64,000 bases of DNA from Streptomyces caelestis (GCF_001279005.1 NZ_LGCN01000196.1:186001-250000); one strand, 5' to 3'. Numbered from the stretch's first letter, positions 24,667 to 34,392 are shown. The notes: a model not told the origin generated them from the letters alone. Numbers and translations are program-made.

Positions 24667-26160
24667 TCAGGCCCCGGCGCCCTTCCGGGGCAGCGCCTTG
24701 CGCACCAGCGGCCAGGCCAGCAGCAGCACGACGACCGCGTAAACGATCACCGAGAACGGCGTGTCGGCCAGCCCCGTGACGCTGCCGTCGCTGATCTGCA
24801 GGGCGCGGCGCAGCTGCTGTTCGGCGGCCGGGCCGAGGATGACGCCGATGACGGCGGGCAGCACCGGCAGCCCGTACCGCCGCATGCCGAAGCCGATCAG
24901 ACCGATGACCAGCAGGATCACCAGGTCGATCACCTCGCCGCCGACCGCGTACGCGCCCACCGCCGCGAAGAACATGATCCCGGCGTAGAGGTACGGCCGC
25001 GGGATGCGCAGCAGCTTCGCCCACACCGGGGCCAGCGGCAGGTTGAGGGCGAGCAGCAGCACCATGCCGACGAACAGCGAGGCGATCAGGCCCCACACCA
25101 AGTCCGGTTCGCGCTCGAAGAGCAGCGGGCCGGGCTGGATGCCGTACTGCTGGAACGCGGCCAGCATCACCGCGGCGACCGCCGTGGTCGGCAGGCCCAG
25201 GGTCAGCATCGACACCAGCGTGCCCGCCGCCGAGGCCGACGCCGCCGACTCCGGGCCCGCGACGCCCTCGATGGCGCCCTTGCCCCACTCGTCCTTGTGC
25301 TTCGACAGCCGCTTCTCCGTGACGTACGACAGGAAGGTCGGGATCTCCGCGCCGCCCGCCGGGATCGCGCCGAACGGGAAGCCGATGAACGGACCGCGCA
25401 CCCAGGACTTCCAGGTGCGCCGCACATCGGCACGGCCCAGCCAGGGCCGGCCCACCGGGATCGGGTCCGGCGGCCGGCGCCGCAGATGCGCGGCGACCCA
25501 GAGCGCCTCACCGATGGCGAACAGGCCCACCGCGACGATCACCACGTCGACGCCGTCGGCGAGTTGCAGCGAGCCGAACGTCAGCCGCTGCTGGCCGGTC
25601 ATCCGGTCCAGACCCACCAGACCGATCGTCAGACCGATCAGCAGCGAGGCCATGCCCCGGATCCGGGACGAACCCAGCACCGACGTCACGGCGATGAACG
25701 CCAGCACCATGATGGCGAAGTAGTCCGGGGCGCCGATGTCCACCGCCAGGTCGGCGACCGTCGGGGCCAGCGCGACCAGCAGGAGCGTGCCGACCATGCC
25801 GCCCGCGAAGTGCCCGATGGCGGCGGCCGCGAGGGCCTGGGCGCCGCGCCCCGACTTGGCCATGGGGTTGCCCTCCATGGCCGCGACCACCGCCGCGCTC
25901 TCCCCGGGCGTGTTCAGCAGGATCGAGGTCGTCGAACCGCCGAACATCGCGCCGTAGTAGATCCCGGCGAACATGATGAACGCGCCGGTCGGGTCGAGTC
26001 CGTACGTCACCGGCAGCAGCAGCGCCACCGCCATCGCCGGACCGATGCCGGGCAGCACCCCGATCGCCGTGCCGAGCAGCACGCCCACGGCGGCCCAGAG
26101 CAGGTTGAGCGGGGTGAGGGCCGTACCGAAGCCGTCCATGAGGGAGTCGAGGGCGTTCAC
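24667..26160 (-). CDS. tctA: Tripartite tricarboxylate transporter permease, large subunit TctA
   Basis: TctA (497 residues) is the 11-12 helix channel of a tripartite tricarboxylate transporter that takes up citrate or related carboxylates. The family signature GxxxGxxPGxGP is visible as [22 protein letters not shown] near residue 38. The [21 protein letters not shown] block follows near 70, and the second half repeats [22 protein letters not shown]. The GTG at 26160 follows the TctB stop directly, so the three genes are translationally linked. It ends at a strong hairpin. Confidence 0.95.
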   Translation of the reverse strand: MNALDSLMDGFGTALTPLNLLWAAVGVLLGTAIGVLPGIGPAMAVALLLPVTYGLDPTGAFIMFAGIYYGAMFGGSTTSILLNTPGESAAVVAAMEGNPMAKSGRGAQALAAAAIGHFAGGMVGTLLLVALAPTVADLAVDIGAPDYFAIMVLAFIAVTSVLGSSRIRGMASLLIGLTIGLVGLDRMTGQQRLTFGSLQLADGVDVVIVAVGLFAIGEALWVAAHLRRRPPDPIPVGRPWLGRADVRRTWKSWVRGPFIGFPFGAIPAGGAEIPTFLSYVTEKRLSKHKDEWGKGAIEGVAGPESAASASAAGTLVSMLTLGLPTTAVAAVMLAAFQQYGIQPGPLLFEREPDLVWGLIASLFVGMVLLLALNLPLAPVWAKLLRIPRPYLYAGIMFFAAVGAYAVGGEVIDLVILLVIGLIGFGMRRYGLPVLPAVIGVILGPAAEQQLRRALQISDGSVTGLADTPFSVIVYAVVVLLLAWPLVRKALPRKGAGA

Positions 26161-26161
26161 G

Positions 26162-26701
26162 TCACAGCACTCCCATCAGCGGACCGCCGGGCAGCGGCAC
26201 TCCGAGCAGGTGGTCGAACACGGCGTAGGTGACGAAGGAGAGCACCGCCGCGATCAGCGGATCGCGGTCGGCTCTGCGGCTGCCGAGCGCGAAGGCCGCG
26301 CCCCAGAAGAGCAGCGCGCCCGCGACCGGGAAGCCGAGCGGCTCGATGAGGACGGCGGCGCCGAGGAACACCCCGGTCAGCAGCAGTACCGTGCGCCAGT
26401 CGGCGGGTTCGGACAGGTCGACGTCCTCGCCGGTCTCGGCCTGGCCCCGGCCGCCGCGCAGGACGTCCACCGCGAGCAGGGCGGCGACGACGAGCAGGCC
26501 GGCGCCGACCACGACCGGCACGGTCCGCGGGCCGACGGGCCCGCGCTGGGCGATGTCGACGTCCATGGTGAGGGCGTCGGTCAGGACGAGTACGCCGAGC
26601 GCCAGCAGCAGGACGCAGACGCCGAGTTCGGAGTGGTCGCGGAGCCAGGAGCGCCGCTCGGCGGCGGGCTCCGGGGAGGTGCCGGTGTCCGGTGTCGTCA
26701 C
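26162..26701 (-). CDS. tctB: Tripartite tricarboxylate transporter small membrane subunit TctB
   Basis: TctB (179 residues) has four predicted membrane helices ([48 protein letters not shown]; and the C-terminal pair around [21 protein letters not shown]). The last of these, FxxLLGVxLPxG, is the family hallmark. Its GTG at 26701 overlaps the TctC stop by four bases (GTGA), and its stop lies one base before the TctA start, which is tight translational coupling. Confidence 0.93.
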   Translation of the reverse strand: MTTPDTGTSPEPAAERRSWLRDHSELGVCVLLLALGVLVLTDALTMDVDIAQRGPVGPRTVPVVVGAGLLVVAALLAVDVLRGGRGQAETGEDVDLSEPADWRTVLLLTGVFLGAAVLIEPLGFPVAGALLFWGAAFALGSRRADRDPLIAAVLSFVTYAVFDHLLGVPLPGGPLMGVL

Positions 26702-27693
26702 AGTCCGAGCTCCTTCAGCACCGAGACCACGCGCTTGTCCTCCGCGTCCAGGAACGCGCCGAACTCCTCGCCGGCCAGGAAGGCGTCGTCCCAGCCGTTG
26801 CGCTCCATCGACTCCCGCCACTCGTCCGAGGCGTGCAGTTCCCGCACCAGGCGCACGAGCTTGTCGCGCTCGGCGTCGGTGAGGCCGGGCGGGGCGACGA
26901 TGCCGCGCCAGTTGGTGAAGCGCACGTCGTAGCCCGCCTCCTCGAGCGTGGGCGCGTCGAGGCCGGCGACCCGCTCCGGGCCGGTGACCGCGAGCAGGCG
27001 CAGCTCGCCGGACGTGATCTGGTCGAGGTACTCACCGACACCGGAGACGCCGAAGGCGACCTTGCCGCCGAGGATCGAGGCGAGCAGTTCGCCGCCGCCG
27101 TCGAAGGGGATGTAGTTGACCTGCTCCGGGGGGATCCCGGCGGCCCGCGCCATCAGCATCGGCGCGAGGTGGTCGGGCCCGCCGGGGGAGGAGCCGCCGC
27201 CCACCGGGAGTTTTCCGGGGTTCTCCTTCCAGGCGCCGATCAGATCGTCGATCGTCGCGTACGGGGAGTCCTTCCCGACCACGACGACGTCCTGCTCCTC
27301 GGTGAGCCGGGCGATCGGGGTGGTGTCCGCGAGGGTCTTCGGCGCGTCGTTGGAGCGGACGGCGCCGACCACGCCCAGGCCCATCGACATGGCGAGCCTG
27401 CCGTTGCCGTGCTCGCTCACCAGCCGGCTCAGGCCCACGGTGCCGCCGGCGCCGGGCAGGTTGAACACCTCGACGGTATGGGTGAGTCCGGCGTCCTCGG
27501 CGTTCCTCGCGGCCGTGCGGGCCGTGATGTCGTAGCCGCCGCCGGGCGAGTTGGGAACCATGAGGCGCAGGCCCGGGATCTGTGTGCCGGTCTCGGCGCC
27601 GTCGCCGGTCGTGAGCAGCGGCGGGCCCACGAGCACGAGTACGGCGGCCCCGAGCAGGGCGAGGGGTGTGCGCAGGCGCACGAGTGCCACCAC
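26698..27693 (-). CDS. tctC: Tripartite tricarboxylate transporter substrate-binding protein TctC
   Basis: TctC (331 residues) is the extracytoplasmic Bug-type receptor that delivers the carboxylate to TctAB. It has an N-terminal helix acting as signal or anchor (PLALLGAAVLVLVGPPLL), no lipobox cysteine, and the motif LMVPNSPGGGYDITAR near 45. It also has the NLPGAGGTVGLSRLV segment and the two-lobe ligand fold to the end. GTG codons at 27693 and 27690 are both possible starts. It heads the tctCBA operon and is divergent from a response regulator that probably controls it. Confidence 0.93.
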   Translation of the reverse strand: MVALVRLRTPLALLGAAVLVLVGPPLLTTGDGAETGTQIPGLRLMVPNSPGGGYDITARTAARNAEDAGLTHTVEVFNLPGAGGTVGLSRLVSEHGNGRLAMSMGLGVVGAVRSNDAPKTLADTTPIARLTEEQDVVVVGKDSPYATIDDLIGAWKENPGKLPVGGGSSPGGPDHLAPMLMARAAGIPPEQVNYIPFDGGGELLASILGGKVAFGVSGVGEYLDQITSGELRLLAVTGPERVAGLDAPTLEEAGYDVRFTNWRGIVAPPGLTDAERDKLVRLVRELHASDEWRESMERNGWDDAFLAGEEFGAFLDAEDKRVVSVLKELGL

Positions 27694-27984
27694 CTGTCGG
27701 TCGGTCGTCTGGGATCACGTCAGGCCCCGCGGGGAGGGTGACGCGGGCCACATGGTGCCCGCGCGCCGCCGGACTGTCGCGCTTGCGGAACCAATGGAGG
27801 TTGTGGTCATTGCGTCAGCGCGGGTGTGCCGGTGGTGCACGTCCCTTTCCCCGGCCGCAGGTGGGGGCCATGATGGGCGGTTCCGGCGCCCGCGCGGCGC
27901 TGCGTCGCGGCCGCCGGAGGGGACGGCCGCCGCCCGGGCGGCCGCGGTCACCTCACCGGCGCGGTGGCGGAAGGGGCGGAAGCG
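27694..27984. promoter_or_regulatory. Divergent control region of tctCBA and the response regulator
   Basis: This 291-base gap lacks a gene. I see no trace of the sensor-kinase gene normally found beside such regulators. The middle, around 27775-27820, is less GC-rich (GCTTGCGGAACCAATGGAGG, then TTGTGGTCATTGCG) and is the likely promoter zone. Confidence 0.5.
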
Positions 27985-28734
27985 ATGAGCAGCACGCGGG
28001 ACGGGCGGTCCGCGGCCGTCGACGCGATCGGTGTGCTCGTGGTCGACGACGACTTCCGGGTGGCCCGGGTGCACCGTGCCTACGTCGAACGCCTCGACGT
28101 GTTCCGGGTCGTGGGCGTCGCGGGGACCGGTGAGCAGGCGATCGCCGCCGTGGACGAACTCCGTCCCGATCTGGTGCTGCTCGACCTGTACCTGCCCGAT
28201 CTGTTCGGTCTCGACGTCGTCGCCCGGCTGCGGGCCGCCGGGCACGACTGCGACGTGATGGTCATCAGCGCCGCCCGGGAGGCGGACGCGGTGCGCGGCG
28301 CGGTCCGGCACGGGGTCGTCGACTATCTGCTCAAGCCGTTCGACTTCGAGGACCTGCGGGGGCGGCTGGAGCGTTACGCCGGCCGGCGCGGCCGGCTGCT
28401 CGACACGGTGGTCCGCGGTCAGGCGGACGTCGACCGGGTGCTGGCCGGGGCGGCGGGGCCGGTGCGCCCGGGGCTGCCCAAGGGCATGAGCGCGGAGACC
28501 GCCGGGCTGGTCGAGCGCACCCTGCGCGAAAGCGACGGCACCCTGTCGGCCACCGAGTGCGCCGCCCTGACCGGGGTCTCGCGGGTCAGCGCCCGCCGGT
28601 ACCTGGAGTACTTCCACACCGTGGGCGCCGCGGAGGTGTCGCTGCGGTACGGGGCGACGGGGCGGCCCGAGCGGCGGTACCGGTTCCTGGGGCGGGGCGG
28701 GGGACCGCGGTCGGGGGACGGGGCGCGGGCGTAG
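27985..28734 (+). CDS. Response regulator of the CitB/DcuR type
   Basis: This 249-residue two-component regulator has a receiver domain with Asp21/Asp22 (VLVVDDDFRVARVHRAYV), phospho-acceptor Asp67 (LLDLYLPD), Ser95 and Lys117 (YLLKPFDF). The C-terminal half carries a CitB-family helix-turn-helix (LSATECAALTGVSRVSARRYLEYF). Relatives switch on carboxylate transport when a partner CitA-type kinase senses citrate or C4 acids. It is divergent from tctCBA, its probable target. No histidine kinase gene is adjacent on either side. The ATG at 27985 is chosen over an upstream GTG/ATG because homology starts there. Confidence 0.92.
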   Translation: MSSTRDGRSAAVDAIGVLVVDDDFRVARVHRAYVERLDVFRVVGVAGTGEQAIAAVDELRPDLVLLDLYLPDLFGLDVVARLRAAGHDCDVMVISAAREADAVRGAVRHGVVDYLLKPFDFEDLRGRLERYAGRRGRLLDTVVRGQADVDRVLAGAAGPVRPGLPKGMSAETAGLVERTLRESDGTLSATECAALTGVSRVSARRYLEYFHTVGAAEVSLRYGATGRPERRYRFLGRGGGPRSGDGARA

Positions 28735-28828
28735 GGGTGGTCCGGAGCCGGATTTCGGTTCCGGGCGGTCCCGAATACGGGGTCCGGGGTTGTTCCCGTC
28801 GGCGGGCGGGCCTAGGGTCGACGGTGAG

Positions 28829-28852
28829 GGAAAGCGCTTTCTAACGCTTTCC
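28829..28852. promoter_or_regulatory. LacI-type operator GAAAGCGCTTTC with overlapping repeat
   Basis: GAAAGCGCTTTC at 28830-28841 is a perfect 12-base palindrome. GGAAAGCG (28829-28836) and CGCTTTCC (28845-28852) also form a wider inverted repeat over the same site. It lies 35 bases upstream of the oxidoreductase start. A LacI family repressor outside the window is the likely ligand. Confidence 0.7.
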
Positions 28853-28886
28853 GGCCTGCCTACGCCGTCGTTCCGAGGAGCGCCGC

Positions 28887-29999
28887 ATGTCCTTGCCCCC
28901 CGTCCGCCGCCGTGTCGCCGTCGTGGGCACCGGCGCCATCGTCAGCGAAGGCCACCTGCCCGCGCTGCGCGACCACGCCGACCGCACCGAACTGGTCGCC
29001 GCCGTCGACGTGGACCAGGGCCGGCTCGACGCCTTCCGCGCGTCCGCGGGGGGACGGGTCGCCGGATTCACCTCGATGGGCGCGATGCTGGACGCCGTAC
29101 GGCCGGACCTGGTGCTGATCGGGACCCCGCCGTCGCTCCACCGGGAGCAGACGGTGGCCGCGCTCAAGGCCGGCGCCTGGGTGCTGTGCGAGAAGCCGCT
29201 GTGCCTGTCGCTCGCCGAGTACGACGACATCGCGGCCGCCGAGGAGGCATCGGGGGCGTACGCGTCCGTGGTCTTCCAGCACCGCTACGGCTCCGGCGCC
29301 GTCCACGCCCGCGAACTGATCCGCGGCGGTGAGCTGGGCGCCCCGCTGGTCGCGCACTGCCAGACCACCTGGCACCGGGACGCCGCGTACTACTCCGTGC
29401 CCTGGCGCGGACGCTGGGCCACCGAGGGCGGCGGGCCGACGATGGGGCACGGCATCCACCAGTTCGACCTGCTGCTGCACCTGCTGGGGGAGTGGGAGGA
29501 GATACGGGCCATGGCGGCGCGCCTCGTCCACGACACCGAGGGGGAGGACGTCTCCACCGCCCTGGTCCGCTTCCGCGGCGGTGCGCTCGCGACCGTCGTC
29601 AACAGCGTGCTCTCACCGGACGAGGTGAGCCGCGTCCGCGTCGACTGCGCGGACGCGACGGTCGAACTCACCCACCTGTACGGGCATTCCAACGGCGACT
29701 GGAGCTACACCCCGGCCCGGCACGTCCCCGCCGAGCGCGCCGAGGCGTGGCGTACGCCCGCACAGGACGTGCCCAGTTCGCACACCGCGCAGCTGGGGGC
29801 CCTGCTCGATGCCTACGACGCCGGCACCCGGCCGCCGGGGAGCGGACCGGAGGCGCGGAGCACGCTCGAGTTCGCCGCCGCCCTCTACAAGGCCGCGTTC
29901 ACCGGGCTGCCGGTGCGGGCCGGGGAGATCGGCCCCGGTGATCCGTTCCACGCGGCCATGCACGGCGGTCACCCCGACTGGGCGCCCGAGGAGCACTGA
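28887..29999 (+). CDS. Gfo/Idh/MocA family oxidoreductase
   Basis: This 370-residue NAD(P)-dependent sugar or inositol-type dehydrogenase has a Rossmann loop VVGTGAIVSEGHLPAL near residue 12. The family EKP lysine lies in LCEKPLCLSLAEYD near 109. A beta-sheet substrate domain follows, with GGGPTMGHGIHQFDLLLHLLG near 185, where the catalytic Asp/His would be. GAGGAGCGC precedes the ATG. It overlaps the next gene by one base (TGATG), forming an operon under the GAAAGCGCTTTC site. It probably acts in carbohydrate catabolism together with the DUF6807 protein. Confidence 0.93.
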   Translation: MSLPPVRRRVAVVGTGAIVSEGHLPALRDHADRTELVAAVDVDQGRLDAFRASAGGRVAGFTSMGAMLDAVRPDLVLIGTPPSLHREQTVAALKAGAWVLCEKPLCLSLAEYDDIAAAEEASGAYASVVFQHRYGSGAVHARELIRGGELGAPLVAHCQTTWHRDAAYYSVPWRGRWATEGGGPTMGHGIHQFDLLLHLLGEWEEIRAMAARLVHDTEGEDVSTALVRFRGGALATVVNSVLSPDEVSRVRVDCADATVELTHLYGHSNGDWSYTPARHVPAERAEAWRTPAQDVPSSHTAQLGALLDAYDAGTRPPGSGPEARSTLEFAAALYKAAFTGLPVRAGEIGPGDPFHAAMHGGHPDWAPEEH

Positions 30000-30931
30000 T
30001 GAGCATCCGCGTCACTCATGAGATCGGCGAGGCCGTGGTGGTGGCCGCCGGGGGCACGGAGATCCTGCGGTACGTCTACCGGCCCGATCCCGAGGCGTTC
30101 GAGTCCCGGAAACCGTACGCCCATCCGGTGCGGACGCTGGGCGGGCGCACGGTCACCGGGTACCGGCCGAACGACCACCGCTGGCACAAGGGGCTGCAGA
30201 TGACGGCCAGCCACCTGTCGGGACAGAACTTCTGGGGCGGTAACTCGTACGTGCACGGGCGGGGTTATCTGCCGCTGCCCGAGCGCATCGGATCGATGCG
30301 GCACGACGGGTTCTCCGCCTTCGGGGCCGGGGGCGACAGGTTCGACTGCGCCGAGGACCTGACGTGGGTGGAGAACGGCGGCGCCGAGTGGGCGCGCGAG
30401 GAGCGCGGACTGAGCGTCCACTCGGTGGACGAGGAGGCCGGGGCCTGGGTGCTGGACTGGTCGATCCGGCTCACGAACCTGCGTGACGTGGCGCTGGAGT
30501 TCGGTTCACCCACCACCGCCGGCCGTGAGATGGCCGGCTACACCGGGCTGCAGTGGCGCGGGCCGCGCGACTTCACGGGAGGCACGGTCCTCGTGCCGGA
30601 CGTCGGCGCGGGCGCAGGTGCGGAGGCCGGGAAACTCATGGGCACGCAGGGGCCGTGGCTCTCGTTCAGCGCCGAACACGACGAGCACGACGCTCACTCC
30701 ACGCTCGTCTTCGCCCACGCGCCGGAGAACCTCGACGGGAGCGCCGTCCACCCGTCGCACTGGTTCGTGCGCGCGCAGCCCATACCGTCGGTGGCGTTCT
30801 CCTGGGCGTTCTTCGAGGAGTTCGCGCTGCCGCCGGGGGAGTCCTTCTCGTACCGCTACCGGATCGTGGTCGCGGACGGCGCGTGGGACCGGGAGCGGGT
30901 GGAGGCGCACCTGGACGGTCTGCCGTGGTGA
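29999..30931 (+). CDS. PmoA family protein (DUF6807)
   Basis: This 310-residue protein is rich in beta strands and matches the DUF6807/PmoA-like family linked to sugar oxidoreductase operons. Recognisable blocks are RPYAHPVRTLGG-like PYAHPVRTLGGRTVTGY, NDHRWHKGLQMTASHL, NFWGGNSYVHGRGY, and AGYTGLQWRGPRDFTGG. The conserved His and Asp residues suggest a galactose-mutarotase-like or hydrolase fold. The exact reaction is not established. Its stop overlaps the GTG of a truncated cupin gene (GTGA), so three genes were once coupled. Confidence 0.85.
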   Translation: MSIRVTHEIGEAVVVAAGGTEILRYVYRPDPEAFESRKPYAHPVRTLGGRTVTGYRPNDHRWHKGLQMTASHLSGQNFWGGNSYVHGRGYLPLPERIGSMRHDGFSAFGAGGDRFDCAEDLTWVENGGAEWAREERGLSVHSVDEEAGAWVLDWSIRLTNLRDVALEFGSPTTAGREMAGYTGLQWRGPRDFTGGTVLVPDVGAGAGAEAGKLMGTQGPWLSFSAEHDEHDAHSTLVFAHAPENLDGSAVHPSHWFVRAQPIPSVAFSWAFFEEFALPPGESFSYRYRIVVADGAWDRERVEAHLDGLPW

Positions 30932-31053
30932 GCGGCCCCGCTCCGCTTCCCGGCGCGGTCGGTCTCTCGCATCTCGACGCCTACGACGGGGAGGCCGCCG
31001 CCTCCACGGGCCGGCCCTGGCGGACGGCCACGAGGACGTGGCGCGTGCCCTGA
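30928..31053 (+). pseudogene. Truncated cupin-domain gene
   Basis: The GTG at 30928 overlaps the DUF6807 stop. The product opens PLPGAVGLSHLDAYDGEAA, which I recognise as the N-terminus of cupin proteins that follow DUF6807 genes in other streptomycetes. After about 25 residues the sequence becomes STGRPWRTATRTWRVP and stops at 31053, so the whole cupin barrel is missing. In another frame, directly after, a Cys-containing tail (ALTHVFGEATCPQCERRC, ending at 31136) looks like the end of a different protein. Together they suggest a deletion joining two genes. Family assignment is from memory. Confidence 0.55.
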
Positions 31054-31200
31054 CCCATGTCTTCGGCGAGGCGACCTGTCCGCAGTGCGAGAGGCGCTGC
31101 TCCGTCGTCGGACAGGTCATCGCTCGTCCGGGCTGAGCCCGCGGGCGCGGGAACACGGCCGACGGGACGGCGCACCGCCCCCGTCACCGGCGTCCGCGGG

Positions 31201-31872
31201 TCACGGCCGGCGCAGGAGCCGCATCCGGTGCGGTGCGTACGACGCCGGAAGCCGGGCCGCCCCCACGGCCAGCGCGGTGGCGGCGCTGGCGATGCCCAGG
31301 ATCGCCCCGGCGGCCACATCGCCCGGATAGTGCACACCGGTGTGCACCCGCGAGTACCCCACCGCACACGCGAGCGCCCCCAGCGGCACGGACGCCGCGG
31401 GCAGCACCGTCCCGACCGCCGTGGCGAACGCGACCGCCGACGCCGTGTGCCCCGAGGGGAACGACGCCGACGTCGGCATGGGCACGTGCCGGTCCACGGT
31501 CACCCGCGCGGCCTCCCGGTCCGGCCGCGCCCTGCGCACCAGCCGCTTCCCCAGCAGGTTCGCCGACGCCGACGCCACGGCGACCGCCCCCACCCCCGCC
31601 AGCGCCGCCCGCCGCGGCCGTGCCCCGCTCAGCGCGAGGACCCCGGCGACGGCGAACGAGATCTTGGAGTGGTCGGCCGTGTGGGACAGCCTGCGCAACG
31701 CCCGGTCGAGCGTCGGCGTCGGCGTGGCGGCGACCGCCGCGTACAGGGCGCCGTCCACCGCTCTGAGGTCGCCGAGGACCGCGGCGGCGACCCTGCGCAG
31801 TCCGTCGGCGGGCGGTACGTGCCTGGTGAGCGGACGGCTGACGTCCTGGTCGGTGGTGGGCGGCTCGCTCAT
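31201..31872 (-). CDS. Phosphatase PAP2 family membrane protein
   Basis: This 223-residue PAP2-type phosphatase probably acts on a lipid phosphate or an undecaprenyl-type pyrophosphate at the membrane. The three motifs are complete: KRLVRRARPD (motif 1, KxxxxxxRP), PSGHTAS (motif 2) and SRVHTGVHYPGDV (motif 3, SRxxxxxHxxxD). Hydrophobic helices surround them, and the N-terminal 60 residues are a soluble helical segment. The ATG at 31872 has GGGAGAG five bases upstream; an earlier in-frame ATG at 31893 is less likely. It is convergent with the truncated cupin and lies next to the copper ATPase on the same strand. Confidence 0.9.
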   Translation of the reverse strand: MSEPPTTDQDVSRPLTRHVPPADGLRRVAAAVLGDLRAVDGALYAAVAATPTPTLDRALRRLSHTADHSKISFAVAGVLALSGARPRRAALAGVGAVAVASASANLLGKRLVRRARPDREAARVTVDRHVPMPTSASFPSGHTASAVAFATAVGTVLPAASVPLGALACAVGYSRVHTGVHYPGDVAAGAILGIASAATALAVGAARLPASYAPHRMRLLRRP

Positions 31873-31957
31873 CTGTCTCTCCCGCGGTGTCATCGTGGGC
31901 GAATCACCAGGTGCCCACGGTACGCATGATCCATCCGCACGGACGCGCCCACCCCGG

Positions 31958-34204
31958 TCAGCCGGCCCGGAAAGTACGCAGGCGCAGCGAGTTGCCGACC
32001 ACGAAGACCGAGGAGAAGGCCATGGCCGCCCCGGCGAGCATCGGGTTGAGCAGTCCGGCCGCGGCGAGCGGCAGGGCGGCGACGTTGTAGGCGAAGGCCC
32101 AGAACAGGTTGGACCGGATGGTGCCCAGGGTGCGTCGGGCGAGCCGGACGGCGTCCGCCGCGGCACGCAGGTCCCCTCGGACGAGGGTGAGGTCGCCGGC
32201 CTCGATCGCGGCGTCCGTGCCGGTGCCCATGGCCAGGCCCAGGTCGGCCTGGGCGAGCGCCGCCGCGTCGTTGACCCCGTCGCCGACCATGGCGACCGAA
32301 CGGCCCTCCGTCTGAAGCCGCTTGACCACGTCCACCTTGTCCTGCGGCAGCACCTCGGCGATGACGTCCTCGACGCCGACCTCGCGGGCGACGGTCCGGG
32401 CCACCGCCTCGTTGTCCCCGGTCAGGAGGATGGGCCGCAGACCGAGCGCGCGGAGCCGGCGGATCGCCTCGGGGCTCGTCTCCTTCACGGCGTCGGCGAT
32501 CTCCAGCACGGCGCGCGCCGTACCGTCCCACGCGGCCAGGACCGCGGTGTGTCCGGCCCGCTCCGCCCGCTCCACGGCCCGGGCCAGGTCCTCGGGCAGT
32601 TCCAGGGACCACTCCCGCAGCAGCCGGTCCCGGCCGACGAGGACCGCGTGTCCGTCGACGACGCCCTGGACGCCGAGGCCGGGGACGCCCGCGAAGTCCT
32701 CCGGTACGGGCAGCTCGCCCAGCTTCTCCCGTGCGCCGTCGGCGACGGCCCGTGCGATCGGGTGCTCCGAGGAGTGCTCCAACGCGCCCGCGAGCCGCAG
32801 CACTTCGGTCTCGTCGACGCCGTCGGCCGGATGCACGGCCAGCAGGGTCATCCGGCCCGTGGTCACCGTGCCGGTCTTGTCCAGGACCACCGTGTCGACG
32901 CGGCGGGTGGACTCCAGGACCTCGGGACCCTTGATGAGGATGCCGAGCTGGGCGCCGCGTCCGGTGCCGACCAGCAGGGCGGTGGGGGTGGCGAGTCCGA
33001 GGGCGCAGGGGCAGGCGATGATCAGGACCGCCACGGCGGCGGTGAACGCGGCCGTCGGTCCGGCGCCGTTGCCGAGCCAGAAGCCCAGGGTGCCCAGCGC
33101 CAGGGCGATGACGACGGGGACGAAGACGGCGGAGACGCGGTCGGCGAGCCGCTGGGCTGCGGCCTTGCCGTTCTGCGCGTCCTCCACCAGCCGTGCCGTG
33201 CGCGCCAGCCGGGTGTCGGCCCCGACCCGTGTGGCCTCCACGACCAGCCGTCCGTCCACGTTGACCGTGGCCCCGGTGACCGGATCGCCGACGGCCACCT
33301 CCACCGGCACCGACTCACCGGTGAGCATCGACGCGTCCACCGCGGAGGAACCCTCGACGACGGTCCCGTCGGTCGCGATCTTCTCGCCGGGGCGCACCAG
33401 GAAGCGGTCGCCCGTGCGCAACTCGGCCACGGGAACCGTCTTCTCCCCTCCGTCGGGGGTCAGTAAGGCGACGTCCTTCGCGCCCAGTTCGAGCAGTGCC
33501 CTCAGCGCCGCGCCGGCCTTCCGCTTGGCGCGCGCCTCGAAGTACCGCCCGGCCAGGACGAAGGCGGTCACGCCGGCGGCGGCCTCCAGGTAGATGTTCC
33601 CGGCGCCGTCGCCGCGGGCGATGGTCAGCTCGAACGGGTGCGTCATGCCCGGTGTGCCCGCGGTGCCGAGGAACAGCGCCCACAGCGACCACAGGAACGC
33701 CGCCGACGTGCCGACCGAGACCAGCGTGTCCATGGTGGCCGCGCCGTGCCGGGCGTTGGTGAAGGCGGCCTTGTGGAAGGGCCACGCCGCGTACGTCACG
33801 ACCGGAGCGGCCAGGGTCAGCGACAGCCACTGCCAGTACTCGAACTGCAGGGCGGGGACCATGGCCATCGCCACGACGGGCGCCGCCAGTGCGGTTGCCG
33901 TGACCAGTCGCCGTCCGAGCGGCCGGAGTTCGCCGGAGTCGTCCTCCTTCCGGGAGGGCTCGTCGGATGGTGCGGGCCGCTCGGCCGTGTATCCGGTGGC
34001 CTCGACGGTGGCGATCAGGTCGGCCACGGTGGTCTCGCCGCCGTAGCTGACCCTGGCCTTCTCGGTGGCGTAGTTGACGGTGGCGGCGACCCCCTCCATC
34101 CGGTTGAGCTTCTTCTCGATCCGCGCGGCGCACGAGGCGCAGGTCATCCCGCCGATGGCGAGTTCCACCTCGGCGATGTCGGCGCCCGCTGTACGGACGG
34201 TCAT
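31958..34204 (-). CDS. Copper-translocating P1B-type ATPase (CopA-like)
   Basis: This 748-residue efflux pump moves Cu(I) out of the cytosol. The N-terminal heavy-metal domain has [15 protein letters not shown] with Cys22 and Cys25. Later come TGES (actuator), the intramembrane CPC in [30 protein letters not shown] (phosphorylated Asp), [11 protein letters not shown] (the His-Pro of P1B pumps), LTGDNEAVA and [12 protein letters not shown]. There are eight membrane helices by hydrophobicity. AGGAGC precedes the ATG at 34204. It is divergent from a His-rich exported protein across a gap with two CsoR-like boxes, so both are probably induced by copper. The csoR and copZ genes are not in the window. 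Confidence 0.96.
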   Translation of the reverse strand: MTVRTAGADIAEVELAIGGMTCASCAARIEKKLNRMEGVAATVNYATEKARVSYGGETTVADLIATVEATGYTAERPAPSDEPSRKEDDSGELRPLGRRLVTATALAAPVVAMAMVPALQFEYWQWLSLTLAAPVVTYAAWPFHKAAFTNARHGAATMDTLVSVGTSAAFLWSLWALFLGTAGTPGMTHPFELTIARGDGAGNIYLEAAAGVTAFVLAGRYFEARAKRKAGAALRALLELGAKDVALLTPDGGEKTVPVAELRTGDRFLVRPGEKIATDGTVVEGSSAVDASMLTGESVPVEVAVGDPVTGATVNVDGRLVVEATRVGADTRLARTARLVEDAQNGKAAAQRLADRVSAVFVPVVIALALGTLGFWLGNGAGPTAAFTAAVAVLIIACPCALGLATPTALLVGTGRGAQLGILIKGPEVLESTRRVDTVVLDKTGTVTTGRMTLLAVHPADGVDETEVLRLAGALEHSSEHPIARAVADGAREKLGELPVPEDFAGVPGLGVQGVVDGHAVLVGRDRLLREWSLELPEDLARAVERAERAGHTAVLAAWDGTARAVLEIADAVKETSPEAIRRLRALGLRPILLTGDNEAVARTVAREVGVEDVIAEVLPQDKVDVVKRLQTEGRSVAMVGDGVNDAAALAQADLGLAMGTGTDAAIEAGDLTLVRGDLRAAADAVRLARRTLGTIRSNLFWAFAYNVAALPLAAAGLLNPMLAGAAMAFSSVFVVGNSLRLRTFRAG

Positions 34205-34268
34205 GGCTGCTCCTGGAACAGATGGGTGACGGATACGGGGCAGGGGTATCGGGGCGAGTGATCCATGT

Positions 34269-34285
34269 ATACCCCGGGCGGGTAT
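34269..34285. promoter_or_regulatory. CsoR-like copper operator, ATPase side
   Basis: ATACCCcgggcGGGTAT (34269-34285) is an inverted repeat matching the TACCC...GGGTA pattern of CsoR sites, 65 bases upstream of the copper ATPase start. Confidence 0.8.
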
Positions 34286-34314
34286 GTGTGGCAAGGATTC
34301 CATGAGTTGACTTC

Positions 34315-34331
34315 ATACCCCGTGGGGGTAT
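34315..34331. promoter_or_regulatory. CsoR-like copper operator, His-rich protein side
   Basis: ATACCCCgtgGGGGTAT (34315-34331) is a 7-base-arm inverted repeat, 62 bases upstream of the exported His-rich protein. It is the second of a symmetric pair, 46 bases centre to centre from the first. Confidence 0.8.
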
Positions 34332-34392
34332 CTTGAGCTGTATCGAGCGGCTCGTGGCGAGCCGCCGGCCCCCTTTCCGAGGAGAGACGGTC

